Below are positions 1-9,616 of a stretch of 64,000 nt of DNA, in pieces; the stretch's first letter is position 1; every line of letters begins with the position of its first letter. The notes under the pieces were generated by a model that saw only the letters and a program-made list of their open reading frames with translations, ran no database searches and was not told where the DNA came from. This stretch comes from Spirochaetota bacterium (GTDB lineage Bacteria; Spirochaetota; UBA4802; JAFGDQ01), in NCBI GenBank assembly GCA_016932015.1, contig JAFGDQ010000086.1, positions 1 to 64,000 of the forward strand, written 5' to 3'. Made by a program: the position numbers and the translations under genes.

Positions 1-87
1 AGAGGATGGGATCTGGTGGTCTCCACGGTCTTCAAAACCGATGGCTGTAATTTATTGCAGCGGCAGGTTCGATTCCTGCCCCTTCCG
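1..87 (+). tRNA. selC: tRNA-Sec (UCA anticodon), 5' end just outside the window
   Basis: The sequence folds as a selenocysteine tRNA. It has a 6-bp D stem (GGGATC with GGTCTC), an anticodon arm CGGT-CTTCAAA-ACCG with anticodon TCA at 32-34, a long variable arm (about 43-60) and a T arm with loop TTCGATT. The 3' acceptor strand CCCCTTCC ends at 86, followed by discriminator G87. CCA is not fully encoded. The 5' acceptor strand starts AGAGG at position 1, so about three bases (expected GGA) lie before the window; as read, the stem has one A-C mismatch. It sits 81 bp upstream of selA, so charging and conversion genes are linked. Confidence 0.93.
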
Positions 88-168
88 CATATTTATCCTT
101 ATAGATACGAACAAGAAGCCTGTTAAGGGATATTGATATCCTTTAATTAAACTGGAGCTCAATTTAAA

Positions 169-1557
169 ATGGAAAATCTCGAAAATATCCTGAAACAAAT
201 TCCGCAGGTTGAAAAACTTCTGCAGATAGAGGAAATAAGCAGGTTTATTCCTGATTTAGGCAGGGCACTTGTTGTTAAAGTAATACGTGAGGAAATAAGA
301 AAATTCAGGGATAGCTTCGACAAGGAAAATGATCTTGAAATTGAAGACCTTTCCGTTTCCATCATTAGTGGCTGTATCAGGAAAAGAAATGAAAAGCTCA
401 GAAGAGTCATAAACGGAACCGGTGTTGTTATTCATACAAATCTCGGCAGAGCTCCGATAGCAAAAGAAATAATAGATAAACTTTCCGGAGAGCTTTCAAG
501 GTATACCAATCTTGAATTTGACCTTACAGCAGGCAAAAGAGGCAAAAGAGGCGGATTTGTCGAAGAGCTGATAAGCAATCTGACCAGTGCTGAAGATGCT
601 ATTATTGTAAACAATAACGCTGCAAGCGTATTTTTAATACTTAATGAGTTTGCAAAAGGTAAAGACGTAATAATATCAAGAAGTGAACTTGTTCAGATCG
701 GAGGCGGGTTCCGTATTCCGGACATTATGCATCAGACAGGTGCCAATCTGATTGAAGTAGGCACAACAAACATTACCGAACTTGCTGATTATAAAAATGC
801 TATAACTGAAAATACTGCAATGATTCTTTCTGTGCATCAGTCCAATTTTAAAATGGAAGGATTCACTAAAAGCACTTCACTCAAAGATCTGTCTTCACTT
901 AAAAACGGCTCAATAATTTATGTACGGGACCTTGGCAGCGGTAATCTTCTTGTGGATGCGAGGTTCCCGAAAACATTTGAACCCACAATCTCTTCAGAGC
1001 TTTCGCAGGGTATTGACCTTGTATGTTTCAGCGGTGATAAAATGCTCGGCAGCGGCCAGGCTGGTATAATTGTAGGTCGCAGGGACCTTGTCCAAAGGCT
1101 GAGGAAAAATCCGCTTATGAGAATGCTCAGAGTTGACAAGATCACATATTATCTGCTTCAGGAAACACTCGTAAAATACGCGAACAGGGAAATTGACGAT
1201 ATTTCTCTCTGGGGTATAATTTTTCAGAATAAAAAAGCGCTGGGAAATAAGCTTAACCGTCTGATGAGAAATATTAAATCAGACAGAAAAAAAGAAACTG
1301 TAAACAGAATAAGTGTAAAAAGTGTTTTTGGAGGAGGTACATCTCCAAATGTCAGAATTGAAAGCTCCGGAATTCAAATAAATATTCCAGGCATGACTGC
1401 AAAAGAAATACACAGGAAATTACTGGATGAAAATATTCCAATATTAGGTTATATTCTGGATGATATTCTTACTCTGGATATAAGAACCATTTATGACGAT
1501 GAAATACCGATTGTAGCTGCGGCAATTGAAAGTCTGCTAACAGGTAATTCTGAATGA
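169..1557 (+). CDS. selA: L-seryl-tRNA(Sec) selenium transferase SelA
   Basis: This PLP enzyme converts Ser-tRNA(Sec) to Sec-tRNA(Sec) using selenophosphate. The 462-aa product is the usual family length. An N-terminal helical region (about 1-75) is followed by the RRVINGTGVVIHTNLGRAP motif near residue 80 and a fold-type-I PLP domain. The Schiff-base lysine lies in FSGDKMLGSGQAG around residue 290. The ATG is preceded by GGAG at 154-157. It lies between tRNA-Sec and selB, so the Sec genes form a compact cluster; selD is not in the window. Family assignment is from sequence motifs and is secure. Confidence 0.97.
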   Translation: MENLENILKQIPQVEKLLQIEEISRFIPDLGRALVVKVIREEIRKFRDSFDKENDLEIEDLSVSIISGCIRKRNEKLRRVINGTGVVIHTNLGRAPIAKEIIDKLSGELSRYTNLEFDLTAGKRGKRGGFVEELISNLTSAEDAIIVNNNAASVFLILNEFAKGKDVIISRSELVQIGGGFRIPDIMHQTGANLIEVGTTNITELADYKNAITENTAMILSVHQSNFKMEGFTKSTSLKDLSSLKNGSIIYVRDLGSGNLLVDARFPKTFEPTISSELSQGIDLVCFSGDKMLGSGQAGIIVGRRDLVQRLRKNPLMRMLRVDKITYYLLQETLVKYANREIDDISLWGIIFQNKKALGNKLNRLMRNIKSDRKKETVNRISVKSVFGGGTSPNVRIESSGIQINIPGMTAKEIHRKLLDENIPILGYILDDILTLDIRTIYDDEIPIVAAAIESLLTGNSE

Positions 1558-1821
1558 AGCTCCTTGCGGCAGAGCTACGAGGTATTAAAAACTTTAATAT
1601 AGTCACAGAGCTGTGGGGAATGCCTCACGAATTATTGTGAGGATGACCCAAAGGAGATTAAATCCGCAAAGCAGTTAATTGCATTCTGTAAATGTACAGC
1701 TGTAAATCTCTATACAGAAAATATTTCATTTACAAAACCAATCATACCTAATGCCGGAAAGAAACAGGTCTTTATCGTAAATTTCCGCATCTGTGATTGA
1801 CTGAGAATCAAAGGAGAAATT
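1558..1821. repeat. selA-selB spacer with repeat-like hairpins
   Basis: This 264-bp gap contains no convincing ORF. It starts with a GC-richer block (CTCCTTGCGGCAGAGCTACG, from about 1560) and has a perfect 6-bp hairpin CCTCAC-N8-GTGAGG at 1623-1642. The base composition and short imperfect palindromes look like a small dispersed intergenic repeat rather than a promoter. I see no second copy in the window, so the repeat call is tentative. It is too weak to call a terminator because no T-run follows the hairpin. Confidence 0.35.
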
Positions 1822-3639
1822 TTGTATATAGTCGGCACATCCGGTCATATTGATCACGGTAAAACCAGCCTTATTAAAGCACTGACAGGTGTAGACTGCG
1901 ACCGCCTTCCTGAGGAAAAATCCAGGGAGATGACGATCGATATAGGCTTTTCAAAAATCGATTATCCTAAACTCGGTACAGTAAGCATTATTGATGTTCC
2001 CGGCCATGAGAGATTTATCAGAAACATGGTGGTAGGGGCGTGGGGAATAGACCTCGGGCTCCTTGTAATCGCAGTAGATGACAGCTGGATGCCGCAGACA
2101 GAAGACCATTTCAGGGTGCTTGACCTTCTCGGAATAGAAAGAATAGTCGTAGCTCTTACAAAGATCGATATGGCTGATCAGGAAATGATAGAATTTGCCG
2201 AGGAGGAGGCGAAAGATAGAATACAAAATTCGCGGTTCAAAGAATGTGATATTGTGAGAGTATCTTCAAAGACCGGTGAAGGGCTTGAAGAGCTGAAAAC
2301 CGTAATTAAAAAAAATCTTGAGAAGCTGTCAAAGGCAGCTGATTCCGGAAAACCTTATCTTTTTATTGACCGTGTATTTGAATCCAGGGGGCATGGCACA
2401 ATTATTACCGGGACCTTAAAGAACGGGCTTTTTAATGAAAACGATGATGTGGATATCCTTCCCGGAAAATCAGCCAGAATTAAAAAGATAGAAAGTCATT
2501 ATCATTCGGAAAATGAAGGTTCTCCTTCGCAGAGAACTGCTCTGAATCTTTCCGGTGTATCAATTAATGATCTGAAGCGCGGCGATATAATAGTACACCG
2601 GAATTTTTTTACTGAATCAAAAGATATTATTGCATCTATTAATCTGCTGGATAAAAATAAAAAAGTAAAAAATAATCTTGGTATTGAGATCCTAATTGGG
2701 ACAAAAAGCATTAAGGCAAAGTTTATTTTATTAAATGAAATAAATAATCAGGAGACATTTCCTGTAAGACTGAAAATTGATGAATTGTGGTTTTTTTATC
2801 CAGGAGAGCCGTTTATTATTACAAATCCTGGAGGTTACCGGATAATCGGAGGAGGCCGCGTACTTATTCCTGATAATGATCAGCTTAAAGACCGAAAAAT
2901 ACTTAAAGAGATTCCTGATCATTTTAAGGATTTCAGTAAAAAAGAGATAATCGAATTTATAATTAAAACCAAAAAGGCAATTCATGTCGATAATATAAGA
3001 AACGGGCTGCCGTATAAAAATAAACTTATAGATAAATATATTTCCGAATTGCTGGAAGAGAAAACAATTGTACAAATTGATGATTTTATTGCTGAAACTT
3101 CTTTTTATGAAAAAGCGAAGAAAAAGATAGCCGGCACTATAAGCACAAATACGGGTCTGAATATAAAGGAAATTTCGGACAGTGCTGAAATTGATTTGAA
3201 TATTGCTAAACTGCTGATTGTTGAAATACTGAATGAAAATTCTATAGTGGAAAAAGACGGTAAGTATTTTACCGGGGATTCAATCTCTGAAGATTCTCTG
3301 CCTGAAAACAAAAAGAAGGCTCTTGAAAATCTTTTTAAAAGGGGAATTGAAGGACTTGAACTGGATAAAATCAGGGACGATTCATTGAAAAAAAACATCA
3401 AGGAAATGATTCGTCTGGGTTTTGCAATCAGTCTGGACGGCAGCATCATTTATCACTACAAGATTTATGATGAGCTGAAAAGTAAAATACTCGATCTGTT
3501 TAACAGTCTTGAAAGAATTACAATTGCCGATGTGCGGGAGGTTACATCTCTTTCAAGAAAGTATTTAATTCCTCTCCTTAACAGAATCGAAAATGACGGC
3601 TTAATAAAAAGACTCGGAGATTTCAGAATTAAGGTTTAG
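1822..3639 (+). CDS. selB: Selenocysteine-specific elongation factor SelB
   Basis: This GTPase delivers Sec-tRNA(Sec) to UGA codons that carry a SECIS element. At 605 aa it is close to the E. coli length. The N-terminal GTPase shows GHIDHGKTS (G1), DVPGHERF (G3) and the variant TKID (G4). EF-Tu-like beta-barrel domains follow to about residue 350, then C-terminal winged-helix repeats (about 370-605) that in this family bind the SECIS hairpin. The start is TTG, supported by AAGGAG at 1811-1816. Its presence means that in-frame TGA codons elsewhere in this genome may be sense codons. No selenoprotein is apparent inside this window. Confidence 0.97.
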   Translation: MYIVGTSGHIDHGKTSLIKALTGVDCDRLPEEKSREMTIDIGFSKIDYPKLGTVSIIDVPGHERFIRNMVVGAWGIDLGLLVIAVDDSWMPQTEDHFRVLDLLGIERIVVALTKIDMADQEMIEFAEEEAKDRIQNSRFKECDIVRVSSKTGEGLEELKTVIKKNLEKLSKAADSGKPYLFIDRVFESRGHGTIITGTLKNGLFNENDDVDILPGKSARIKKIESHYHSENEGSPSQRTALNLSGVSINDLKRGDIIVHRNFFTESKDIIASINLLDKNKKVKNNLGIEILIGTKSIKAKFILLNEINNQETFPVRLKIDELWFFYPGEPFIITNPGGYRIIGGGRVLIPDNDQLKDRKILKEIPDHFKDFSKKEIIEFIIKTKKAIHVDNIRNGLPYKNKLIDKYISELLEEKTIVQIDDFIAETSFYEKAKKKIAGTISTNTGLNIKEISDSAEIDLNIAKLLIVEILNENSIVEKDGKYFTGDSISEDSLPENKKKALENLFKRGIEGLELDKIRDDSLKKNIKEMIRLGFAISLDGSIIYHYKIYDELKSKILDLFNSLERITIADVREVTSLSRKYLIPLLNRIENDGLIKRLGDFRIKV

Positions 3640-3756
3640 GCATTATAATTTTCACATCATTATGTCTTTTTTATGGCATTGCTTTAGCTTGACTTTTTGC
3701 TCTTTCGGCTTTAAGATAATTATATTTATTTATATTATCAGGGAATAATAAATATA

Positions 3757-4995
3757 ATGAGTTCAGATATAAATAATCTACTAAGAGATAAAATTCCGGA
3801 AATTCAGCTGGATTTAAATACAGTTAAAATTGACACAACAGTACCGTTCGATCTTTATGACGAGTACGGGAATGTTGTGGTTGAGATTAATACACCTCTT
3901 ACTGAACCTCTGATAAAACATTTAAAGTCCACAGGGATTAAGTATTTGTATTATAATCCGGCACAGAGTAAGGCAAAAGAGAATCCGGCTGGACTGGATA
4001 CAGGTAAAAATGTACTTGATGAAAGTCAGCAGAAAGAATCAATAGATCTCGCAAAAGAGGTTCTGGATTCGATTAAAAGTACGATTGATTTTACTCCAAA
4101 GTCTATAACCCCTGATAAAATAAAAAAGACATATAAGCATGTTGATGACATACTGAATCATATTGAAAATAATTCTGACAGTATTTTTATTCCGTTTAAT
4201 AAACTGAAGAGTATGAGTGAATATACTTATATTCATTCATCCAATGTCTCCATCCTCGGTGCTTTACTTGGCGCAAGGCTTGAATACAACAGAACAGTCC
4301 GTGTCCGCATGGGAGTAGGCGGTCTTTTTCATGATATAGGTAAAGTATTAGTTGACGATAAAATTCTGAATAAGGAGTCACAGCTAACAGAGGATGAATT
4401 CAGATTAATCAGAAATCATCCGCAGCTTGGGTATAATCTTGTTAAGGACAGCAGGGAGTTATCGACGCTGGAAAAGAGTATAGTTCTTTTTCATCATGAA
4501 AGGCCGGACGGCCAGGGGTATCCCTTTAAATACGATTACAATTCATATACAGGTAATGTGCCTAAAGAGGTCAGGCTGCTTTCCATATGCGATGCATACA
4601 GTTCTCTTACGATAAAGACACCGTACCGAGAAGCCTTCTCCCCTAAAAAGGCATTGAGGATAATTTTAAATTCAGTCTATGCCCCGTTTAAAAAGAAATC
4701 ACAGTTTCTGCCTGCGGATGTCAGAGACTTTATTCGTTCTCTCGGATTTATGCTGAATAAAGGCGAATATTTTTTTGAGAAAGGAGAAACTGTACGCCTC
4801 AGTTCCGGAGAGATAGCTGTTATTGAGGAGATGAACAGGCTTTATCCGATCAATCCCAAAATAAGAATGATTACAAATAAACAGCTGAAAGCTCTGGATA
4901 GACCTGTTACGATTGATCTGCTCAGGGAGCCGAGTATTTTTATAGCCCACATTTTTGACAGGAGTACCATGGTTCAGGCAGGCAGTAAGTCCTGA
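3757..4995 (+). CDS. HD-GYP domain protein, probable c-di-GMP phosphodiesterase
   Basis: The 412-aa protein has an N-terminal region of about 100 residues (PFDLYDEYGNVV motif) resembling the domain that often precedes HD-GYP. The HD-GYP domain follows (about 145-330). Metal and signature residues are present: H in YTYIHSSNVS, GLFHDIGK, NHPQLGY, and HHERPDGQGYP (the GYP motif). HD-GYP proteins hydrolyse c-di-GMP, so the prediction is cytoplasmic turnover of this messenger. There is no signal peptide or membrane segment. It lies 25 bp upstream of the class I adenylate cyclase gene, so the two are probably co-transcribed. The start codon has only a weak upstream GGGA. Confidence 0.88.
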   Translation: MSSDINNLLRDKIPEIQLDLNTVKIDTTVPFDLYDEYGNVVVEINTPLTEPLIKHLKSTGIKYLYYNPAQSKAKENPAGLDTGKNVLDESQQKESIDLAKEVLDSIKSTIDFTPKSITPDKIKKTYKHVDDILNHIENNSDSIFIPFNKLKSMSEYTYIHSSNVSILGALLGARLEYNRTVRVRMGVGGLFHDIGKVLVDDKILNKESQLTEDEFRLIRNHPQLGYNLVKDSRELSTLEKSIVLFHHERPDGQGYPFKYDYNSYTGNVPKEVRLLSICDAYSSLTIKTPYREAFSPKKALRIILNSVYAPFKKKSQFLPADVRDFIRSLGFMLNKGEYFFEKGETVRLSSGEIAVIEEMNRLYPINPKIRMITNKQLKALDRPVTIDLLREPSIFIAHIFDRSTMVQAGSKS

Positions 4996-5020
4996 CTGAC
5001 AATCCCGGGAAAAAAATAAA

Positions 5021-7822
5021 ATGACCATTGATGAATTTCTTGAAAAGATTAGTAACAATAAAAAACGATTTACTGAATATAATGATATAAAATACAGTAA
5101 ATTCAAAGCTTACGCGGAAATACAAAATATAACCGGATTGATTGAAGCTATACCTTTTTTGTTAAGCAGTAATCATAACAGTCTTCCCGGATATATTCAG
5201 GGTTATGAGCCGATCGGAATCCTGAATTACCAGCCGTCTTCAAATGCGATCAATTACATTGTGAGGAAATTCCCGGCAGTTCAGCCGGTACCGAATAAAA
5301 ATAATGGCCCTGTAGTTGAACTGATGGCTATTATGGGAAGTGCAGGTACGATTGCATATAATGAGGAATCTGATATTGACTACTGGCTTTGTATTGATGA
5401 AGGAAGTATTGACACTAAAACAATTGAGCAGTTTAAATCCAAGCTGAGAGATGTGGAGCTGTGGATTACCGATAATCACAATATTGAAACTCATTTTTTT
5501 CTTAATGACATCAGCAAAGTTAAAGATGATATTTTTGATGCTGATGAAGAGGACATTTCAGGTAAAGCTCTGGGTAAACTTTTGAAAGATGAATTTTACA
5601 GAAGTTCCATTCTTCTATACGGTAAAATTCCTTTCTGGTGGGCCATACCTCCCGGATCTACTGATGAAAATTATGAAAAATACTTAAAGGTTGTAAAGGA
5701 CTCGCAATTTAAGGATGATTTTATTGACCTTGGAAATCTGAATATTGTTCAAAAAGAGGAATTTTTGGGGGCCGGCCTTTTTCAGATTCTGAAATCTCTC
5801 GGGAATCCGTTTAAATCGATTCTGAAAATCGGTATTCTCGAAAAATATCTGCTTGAAGAGGATAAGTCCACTCTTTTATGCAACCGGTTAAAGGCGGAGA
5901 TACAGAAAGGAAATTATGATACCGGTTTCGTTGACGGCTATATATTCATGTTCAACCAGGTGCTGGAGTATTATCAAAAAAAGGCTGAAGAAGACCCTTT
6001 TGCTCTTGAAGTATTAAAAAGATGCTTTTACATAAAAATTGACCCAAGACTTTCGGAAATTGGAAATATAGAAGATAAAAAGTTCATACCTGAAAAACAG
6101 TCCATAATGATGGATTATACCAAGAAATGGAACTGGCTTTCTGCTAAAATACGTCAGATGGATGATTTTCATAACTGGGAGCTGACAGCACTGAACAAAT
6201 TCTGGAATAATATATCCAAACTGATTTTAAAAACATATAAAAAGATTCTGGATAATATTGAAACACAGATTATTGAGAAGCAGTTTACAGGAGATGAATT
6301 ACAGTATATTTCAAGAAGAATCCGTTCCAGCTTTTCCTACGGTACAAATAAAATAAAACCGGCTATAAGTTTTAACGATAATCCAATAGAAAAATTCCTG
6401 TTTATTGAGTCTATAAGCCAGGAGGACGGTTCCATTTTATGGCTTCTTTCAAAAGGCTTTATAAGCGGTGCAGGTTCCAGTAAAAGATCTATAATGCATA
6501 AAGAATCGAGCCTGCTAGCAATACTCGCATGGATAGCCATAAACCGTCTGTTTCAGAAAAATGTAACTAGAATTGAAATCAAATCAAGATACCAGCTGCT
6601 GGAAAAAACGTTTGTCAGGGAACTATTAAATGAGCTGACTCTTCATTTTTCACCCAAGAAAGTGAACATTAAAAATAAATATTTTTTTCATGACCCTTTT
6701 CCTGTTCTTAATTTTATAATAATCAATCTTTCAGCAAAATATCCTAAAGGTATAGAGGATGTTTATTATTTATACCACAACAGCTGGGGTGAAACAATAT
6801 ATGAAAAATATGAACGGGAAATTGATTTATCTGCCATTCTGACTAAATTATTGAACGGCGCTGTAGAACATAGTGACACTTTTATTAACAGCGTTTACAT
6901 TACATCCCCGTATCCTTATAAAGCAAGTAAATCTTTTAAATCCATTCTGTTCCTGTTTAATGATATTTATGAATTTTTCACTGTTAAAGAACCGGATGAG
7001 ATACCCGGAACAATTACAAGAAAATACCTTACAGTTCTTGGAGGAAATTTTATTTTGTTCTCTCATCAGATAGTAAACAAGGAGAACAAGGTTACGTCCA
7101 ATGTCTTCAATACTGAATTAACAATGCTCTACAGCCTTTCAAGCCTTCAGGGAATAAAAAACATAATAAGAGTCAACCCTCTTAATCCGGAATTGAATCA
7201 TCTGAAGATAATTATTGAAAATTTCAGGGCTGATGCTGTCCAGATATACTATCAGAAAGCAAGGAAATACTGTTATTTTTTTGTATCAGATGAGAGAGGA
7301 TCAATATTCTTTTTCAGAAAAAAGGCGGATAATTTTCAGGATTATCTTACAAGGCTTTATATGTTCAGCAGAAACATAATAATACAGGTTAAGAAGAATA
7401 ATCCTGAATCGGTTTTTAATAATAAGGAAAGTAAAGGTATTGAGATATTCAAACTGGACCGGAATGACTTAAATAAATGCAGAATATCTGAAATAAATCC
7501 TTCTAAAGATGAAAATATTTTCAGGCATGAGAAAAAGGTAGTTCCCTTAAAGTTATCGCTTCTGCTGCTCGAGAGCGGGGAACTTGGTTACAGGTTCAGT
7601 CTTCCGGATGGAGGAATTTCAGAGAATTTAACCAGAACAGAAATAGAAGCTGTTTCCGGAGAGATGTCTGTTCTTATGCAGACTAATCAGGGATATAATT
7701 ATTCTGTTACTGATATTAATTTCTCTAATCTTGATCTTAAGATGTATAAAAATTTTACAACATATGGATTTACAGAGAAGAACAGGTTTGAATTATTAAT
7801 TGAGAAAGGGGGTAATTTTTAA
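5021..7822 (+). CDS. Class I adenylate cyclase-like protein
   Basis: The 933-aa protein aligns by eye with enterobacterial CyaA through its N-terminal half. Matching landmarks are LPGYIQGY (CyaA MPGYLDG), the nucleotidyltransferase motif GSAGT-x5-ESDIDYWLC, LLKDEFYRSSILLYGK, FIDLGNL and FLGAGLFQILKS. The paired Asp of SDID fit metal binding. This supports synthesis of cAMP from ATP. The C-terminal about 450 residues are longer and less familiar than in E. coli CyaA and probably regulatory. It follows the HD-GYP gene by 25 bp. Class I cyclases are best known from gammaproteobacteria, so this one is phylogenetically notable. The catalytic role is inferred from motifs. Confidence 0.85.
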   Translation: MTIDEFLEKISNNKKRFTEYNDIKYSKFKAYAEIQNITGLIEAIPFLLSSNHNSLPGYIQGYEPIGILNYQPSSNAINYIVRKFPAVQPVPNKNNGPVVELMAIMGSAGTIAYNEESDIDYWLCIDEGSIDTKTIEQFKSKLRDVELWITDNHNIETHFFLNDISKVKDDIFDADEEDISGKALGKLLKDEFYRSSILLYGKIPFWWAIPPGSTDENYEKYLKVVKDSQFKDDFIDLGNLNIVQKEEFLGAGLFQILKSLGNPFKSILKIGILEKYLLEEDKSTLLCNRLKAEIQKGNYDTGFVDGYIFMFNQVLEYYQKKAEEDPFALEVLKRCFYIKIDPRLSEIGNIEDKKFIPEKQSIMMDYTKKWNWLSAKIRQMDDFHNWELTALNKFWNNISKLILKTYKKILDNIETQIIEKQFTGDELQYISRRIRSSFSYGTNKIKPAISFNDNPIEKFLFIESISQEDGSILWLLSKGFISGAGSSKRSIMHKESSLLAILAWIAINRLFQKNVTRIEIKSRYQLLEKTFVRELLNELTLHFSPKKVNIKNKYFFHDPFPVLNFIIINLSAKYPKGIEDVYYLYHNSWGETIYEKYEREIDLSAILTKLLNGAVEHSDTFINSVYITSPYPYKASKSFKSILFLFNDIYEFFTVKEPDEIPGTITRKYLTVLGGNFILFSHQIVNKENKVTSNVFNTELTMLYSLSSLQGIKNIIRVNPLNPELNHLKIIIENFRADAVQIYYQKARKYCYFFVSDERGSIFFFRKKADNFQDYLTRLYMFSRNIIIQVKKNNPESVFNNKESKGIEIFKLDRNDLNKCRISEINPSKDENIFRHEKKVVPLKLSLLLLESGELGYRFSLPDGGISENLTRTEIEAVSGEMSVLMQTNQGYNYSVTDINFSNLDLKMYKNFTTYGFTEKNRFELLIEKGGNF

Positions 7823-8003
7823 TCATCTGTTTGTTCAATATTTTAATATAATCTGTTATGATTAGACATTTAAAATTGTATAAAAATATTTTTAATTTTG
7901 CTCTCTTTATGGAAAATCCTTCTTTTTATCTGCTGTATGTATATGCTATTTACCGTAATATTTAATAAGAATTTAAAATAAAAAAATACTGAGCTAATCC
8001 CAA

Positions 8004-8807
8004 ATGAAAAATAATGAATATATCCTTGGATTCAATATTGGTAATACTAATACTAAAATGGGAATTTATTGTATGGATGATATACTTCCCGAAAAAATAT
8101 TTATTTATAAGACTGATATACAGAATGATGCCGGTGATCTCGTAAAAACTGTTAAGGATTATATTCAGCAGTATGAAATTGAAACAGGAGAAGGCACATT
8201 TGAAATAGTTGGTGCTGTTATTTCCAGTGTTGTAACTGAAGTTGACGAACAATACAGAATAATGGCCGGAAAAAAGTTAAATCTTGCTTTAATTGAAGTA
8301 AACAGCAAGGCAAACCTTAATATTGTGCTCAATTATGAGAAACCTGAAGAGCTTGGTGCTGACCGAATTGCCAATGCAGTTGCCGCCTATAGTGAATACA
8401 AAGCCGATTCAATAATAATTGATTTGGGTACTGCGAATACCTTTTCAGTTGTCGATAAGAACGGTAATTTTATAGGAGGATTGATAGGCCCGGGTATGGG
8501 AATATCAATTGATGCTTTATATAATCTGACATCAAAGCTGCCAAAAGTAAATTTTGAGAAACCTGATTGCCTGATTGCGACAAATCCCGTTGAAGCAGTT
8601 AAATCCGGATATTTTTATGGAACAATGAATATGCTGTACGGTATTGTATCAGAGATTGAAAAATTATATCAAAGGGAATTTCTTATTATTCTTACCGGCG
8701 GATTTTCAAATACTGTCGGTAATTATTATAATAAAAAGCATATTTTAGATACATTACTTACAATGAAAGGTCTTAAATATATATACAATATGAATAAAAA
8801 TGTATAG
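8004..8807 (+). CDS. coaX: Type III pantothenate kinase CoaX
   Basis: CoaX phosphorylates pantothenate, the first step of coenzyme A synthesis. The 267-aa protein has the ASKHA-fold motifs of the family: N-terminal FNIGNTNTKMG (phosphate 1), ELGADRIANAVAA, DLGTANTFSVVD and GGLIGPG in the centre, and TGGFS near residue 232. Length fits CoaX. Another CoA-pathway gene, coaD, lies 0.8 kb downstream on the same strand with an NlpC/P60 gene between. No strong ribosome-binding site precedes the ATG. Confidence 0.95.
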   Translation: MKNNEYILGFNIGNTNTKMGIYCMDDILPEKIFIYKTDIQNDAGDLVKTVKDYIQQYEIETGEGTFEIVGAVISSVVTEVDEQYRIMAGKKLNLALIEVNSKANLNIVLNYEKPEELGADRIANAVAAYSEYKADSIIIDLGTANTFSVVDKNGNFIGGLIGPGMGISIDALYNLTSKLPKVNFEKPDCLIATNPVEAVKSGYFYGTMNMLYGIVSEIEKLYQREFLIILTGGFSNTVGNYYNKKHILDTLLTMKGLKYIYNMNKNV

Positions 8808-8818
8808 TTTTTAGAAGG

Positions 8819-8848
8819 TTGTTCACAATCTTATCCACATTATCCACA
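8819..8848 (+). promoter_or_regulatory. Cluster of DnaA-box-like sequences beside an AT-rich tract
   Basis: Two perfect DnaA boxes, TTATCCACA, lie head to tail at 8831-8839 and 8840-8848. A one-mismatch copy, TTGTTCACA, lies at 8819-8827. They are followed by a very AT-rich stretch (8849-8935). This resembles a DnaA binding cluster, possibly a regulatory site or an origin fragment. Strand arrangement of the flanking genes (all rightward on both sides) does not support a chromosomal origin here. Confidence 0.55.
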
Positions 8849-9006
8849 AAAAGTTGATATATTTTTTATTTTATCTAGTTTTTTATTAATTAACAGAGTC
8901 ACTATTTTTAATACTATTTCTTTAGTAATTCAAATGGTATTTGCTAATTGCAATGCAGTCATCAGGTCGATAATTAAAGCATAAAACCATGACTTCCGGA
9001 TTTCTG

Positions 9007-9486
9007 ATGATGAGATACAGATTATTACTATTTGTTATTCTTTTTTTATCTTCATGTACACCGCCTGGATATATCAGAACTCAAAAACTGGTGTTTTATG
9101 AAGATAAACGAGAGGAAATTGTTAGTACAGCAAAAAAATATATTGGTTCAAGGTATAAAAATGGCGGGAATACACCTGACGGTTTTGACTGTTCAGGATT
9201 TACTTATTATGTTTACAGGGAAAATGAATTAAATATCCCTAGAAAAGCTTCCGCACAGTACTATTCCGGAAGAAAAATCCGCCTTCAGTCAGCAAAGCCG
9301 GGAGATCTTGTGTTTTTCACTATAAATAGTAACCGAATTTCACATGTCGGGATTTATATGGGTGATTCAGGTTTTATTCATTCTCCCAGTAAAGGTAAGG
9401 GCGTATCCTTCAGCAGTATAAAAAATAAATACTGGAAGCGGCGTTATACAGGTACTGTTACGTATTTTGCTGAAAAGCCTGATTAA
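9007..9486 (+). CDS. NlpC/P60-family lipoprotein, probable cell-wall endopeptidase
   Basis: The N-terminus is a lipoprotein signal (hydrophobic LLLFVILFL followed by lipobox SSC). The mature part is an NlpC/P60 domain with catalytic Cys in DGFDCSGF, His in ISHVGIYMG and a further conserved segment FIHSPSKGKGV. The family cleaves gamma-D-Glu-diaminopimelate-type bonds in peptidoglycan peptides. The start is uncertain: ATG at 9007 or 9010 places a short n-region before the hydrophobic core, while an in-frame ATG at 8989 would add six residues. None has a clear ribosome-binding site. Confidence 0.88.
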   Translation: MMRYRLLLFVILFLSSCTPPGYIRTQKLVFYEDKREEIVSTAKKYIGSRYKNGGNTPDGFDCSGFTYYVYRENELNIPRKASAQYYSGRKIRLQSAKPGDLVFFTINSNRISHVGIYMGDSGFIHSPSKGKGVSFSSIKNKYWKRRYTGTVTYFAEKPD

Positions 9487-9616
9487 TTTTGGCGGAATTC
9501 GAAAGAAATGAGAAATATTTTTAGTATATGGAATAGTCATTATAAATTTAATTCTTGACAGAATGGATTCTTTATAACTAATTTTAAATAGTTTGGAGAG
9601 CATCGGTTAATATTAT

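Noticed and set aside
8819-8935. Chromosomal origin of replication
   Set aside because: Genes on both sides run rightward and no dnaA/dnaN/gyr genes are near; reported only as a DnaA-box cluster.
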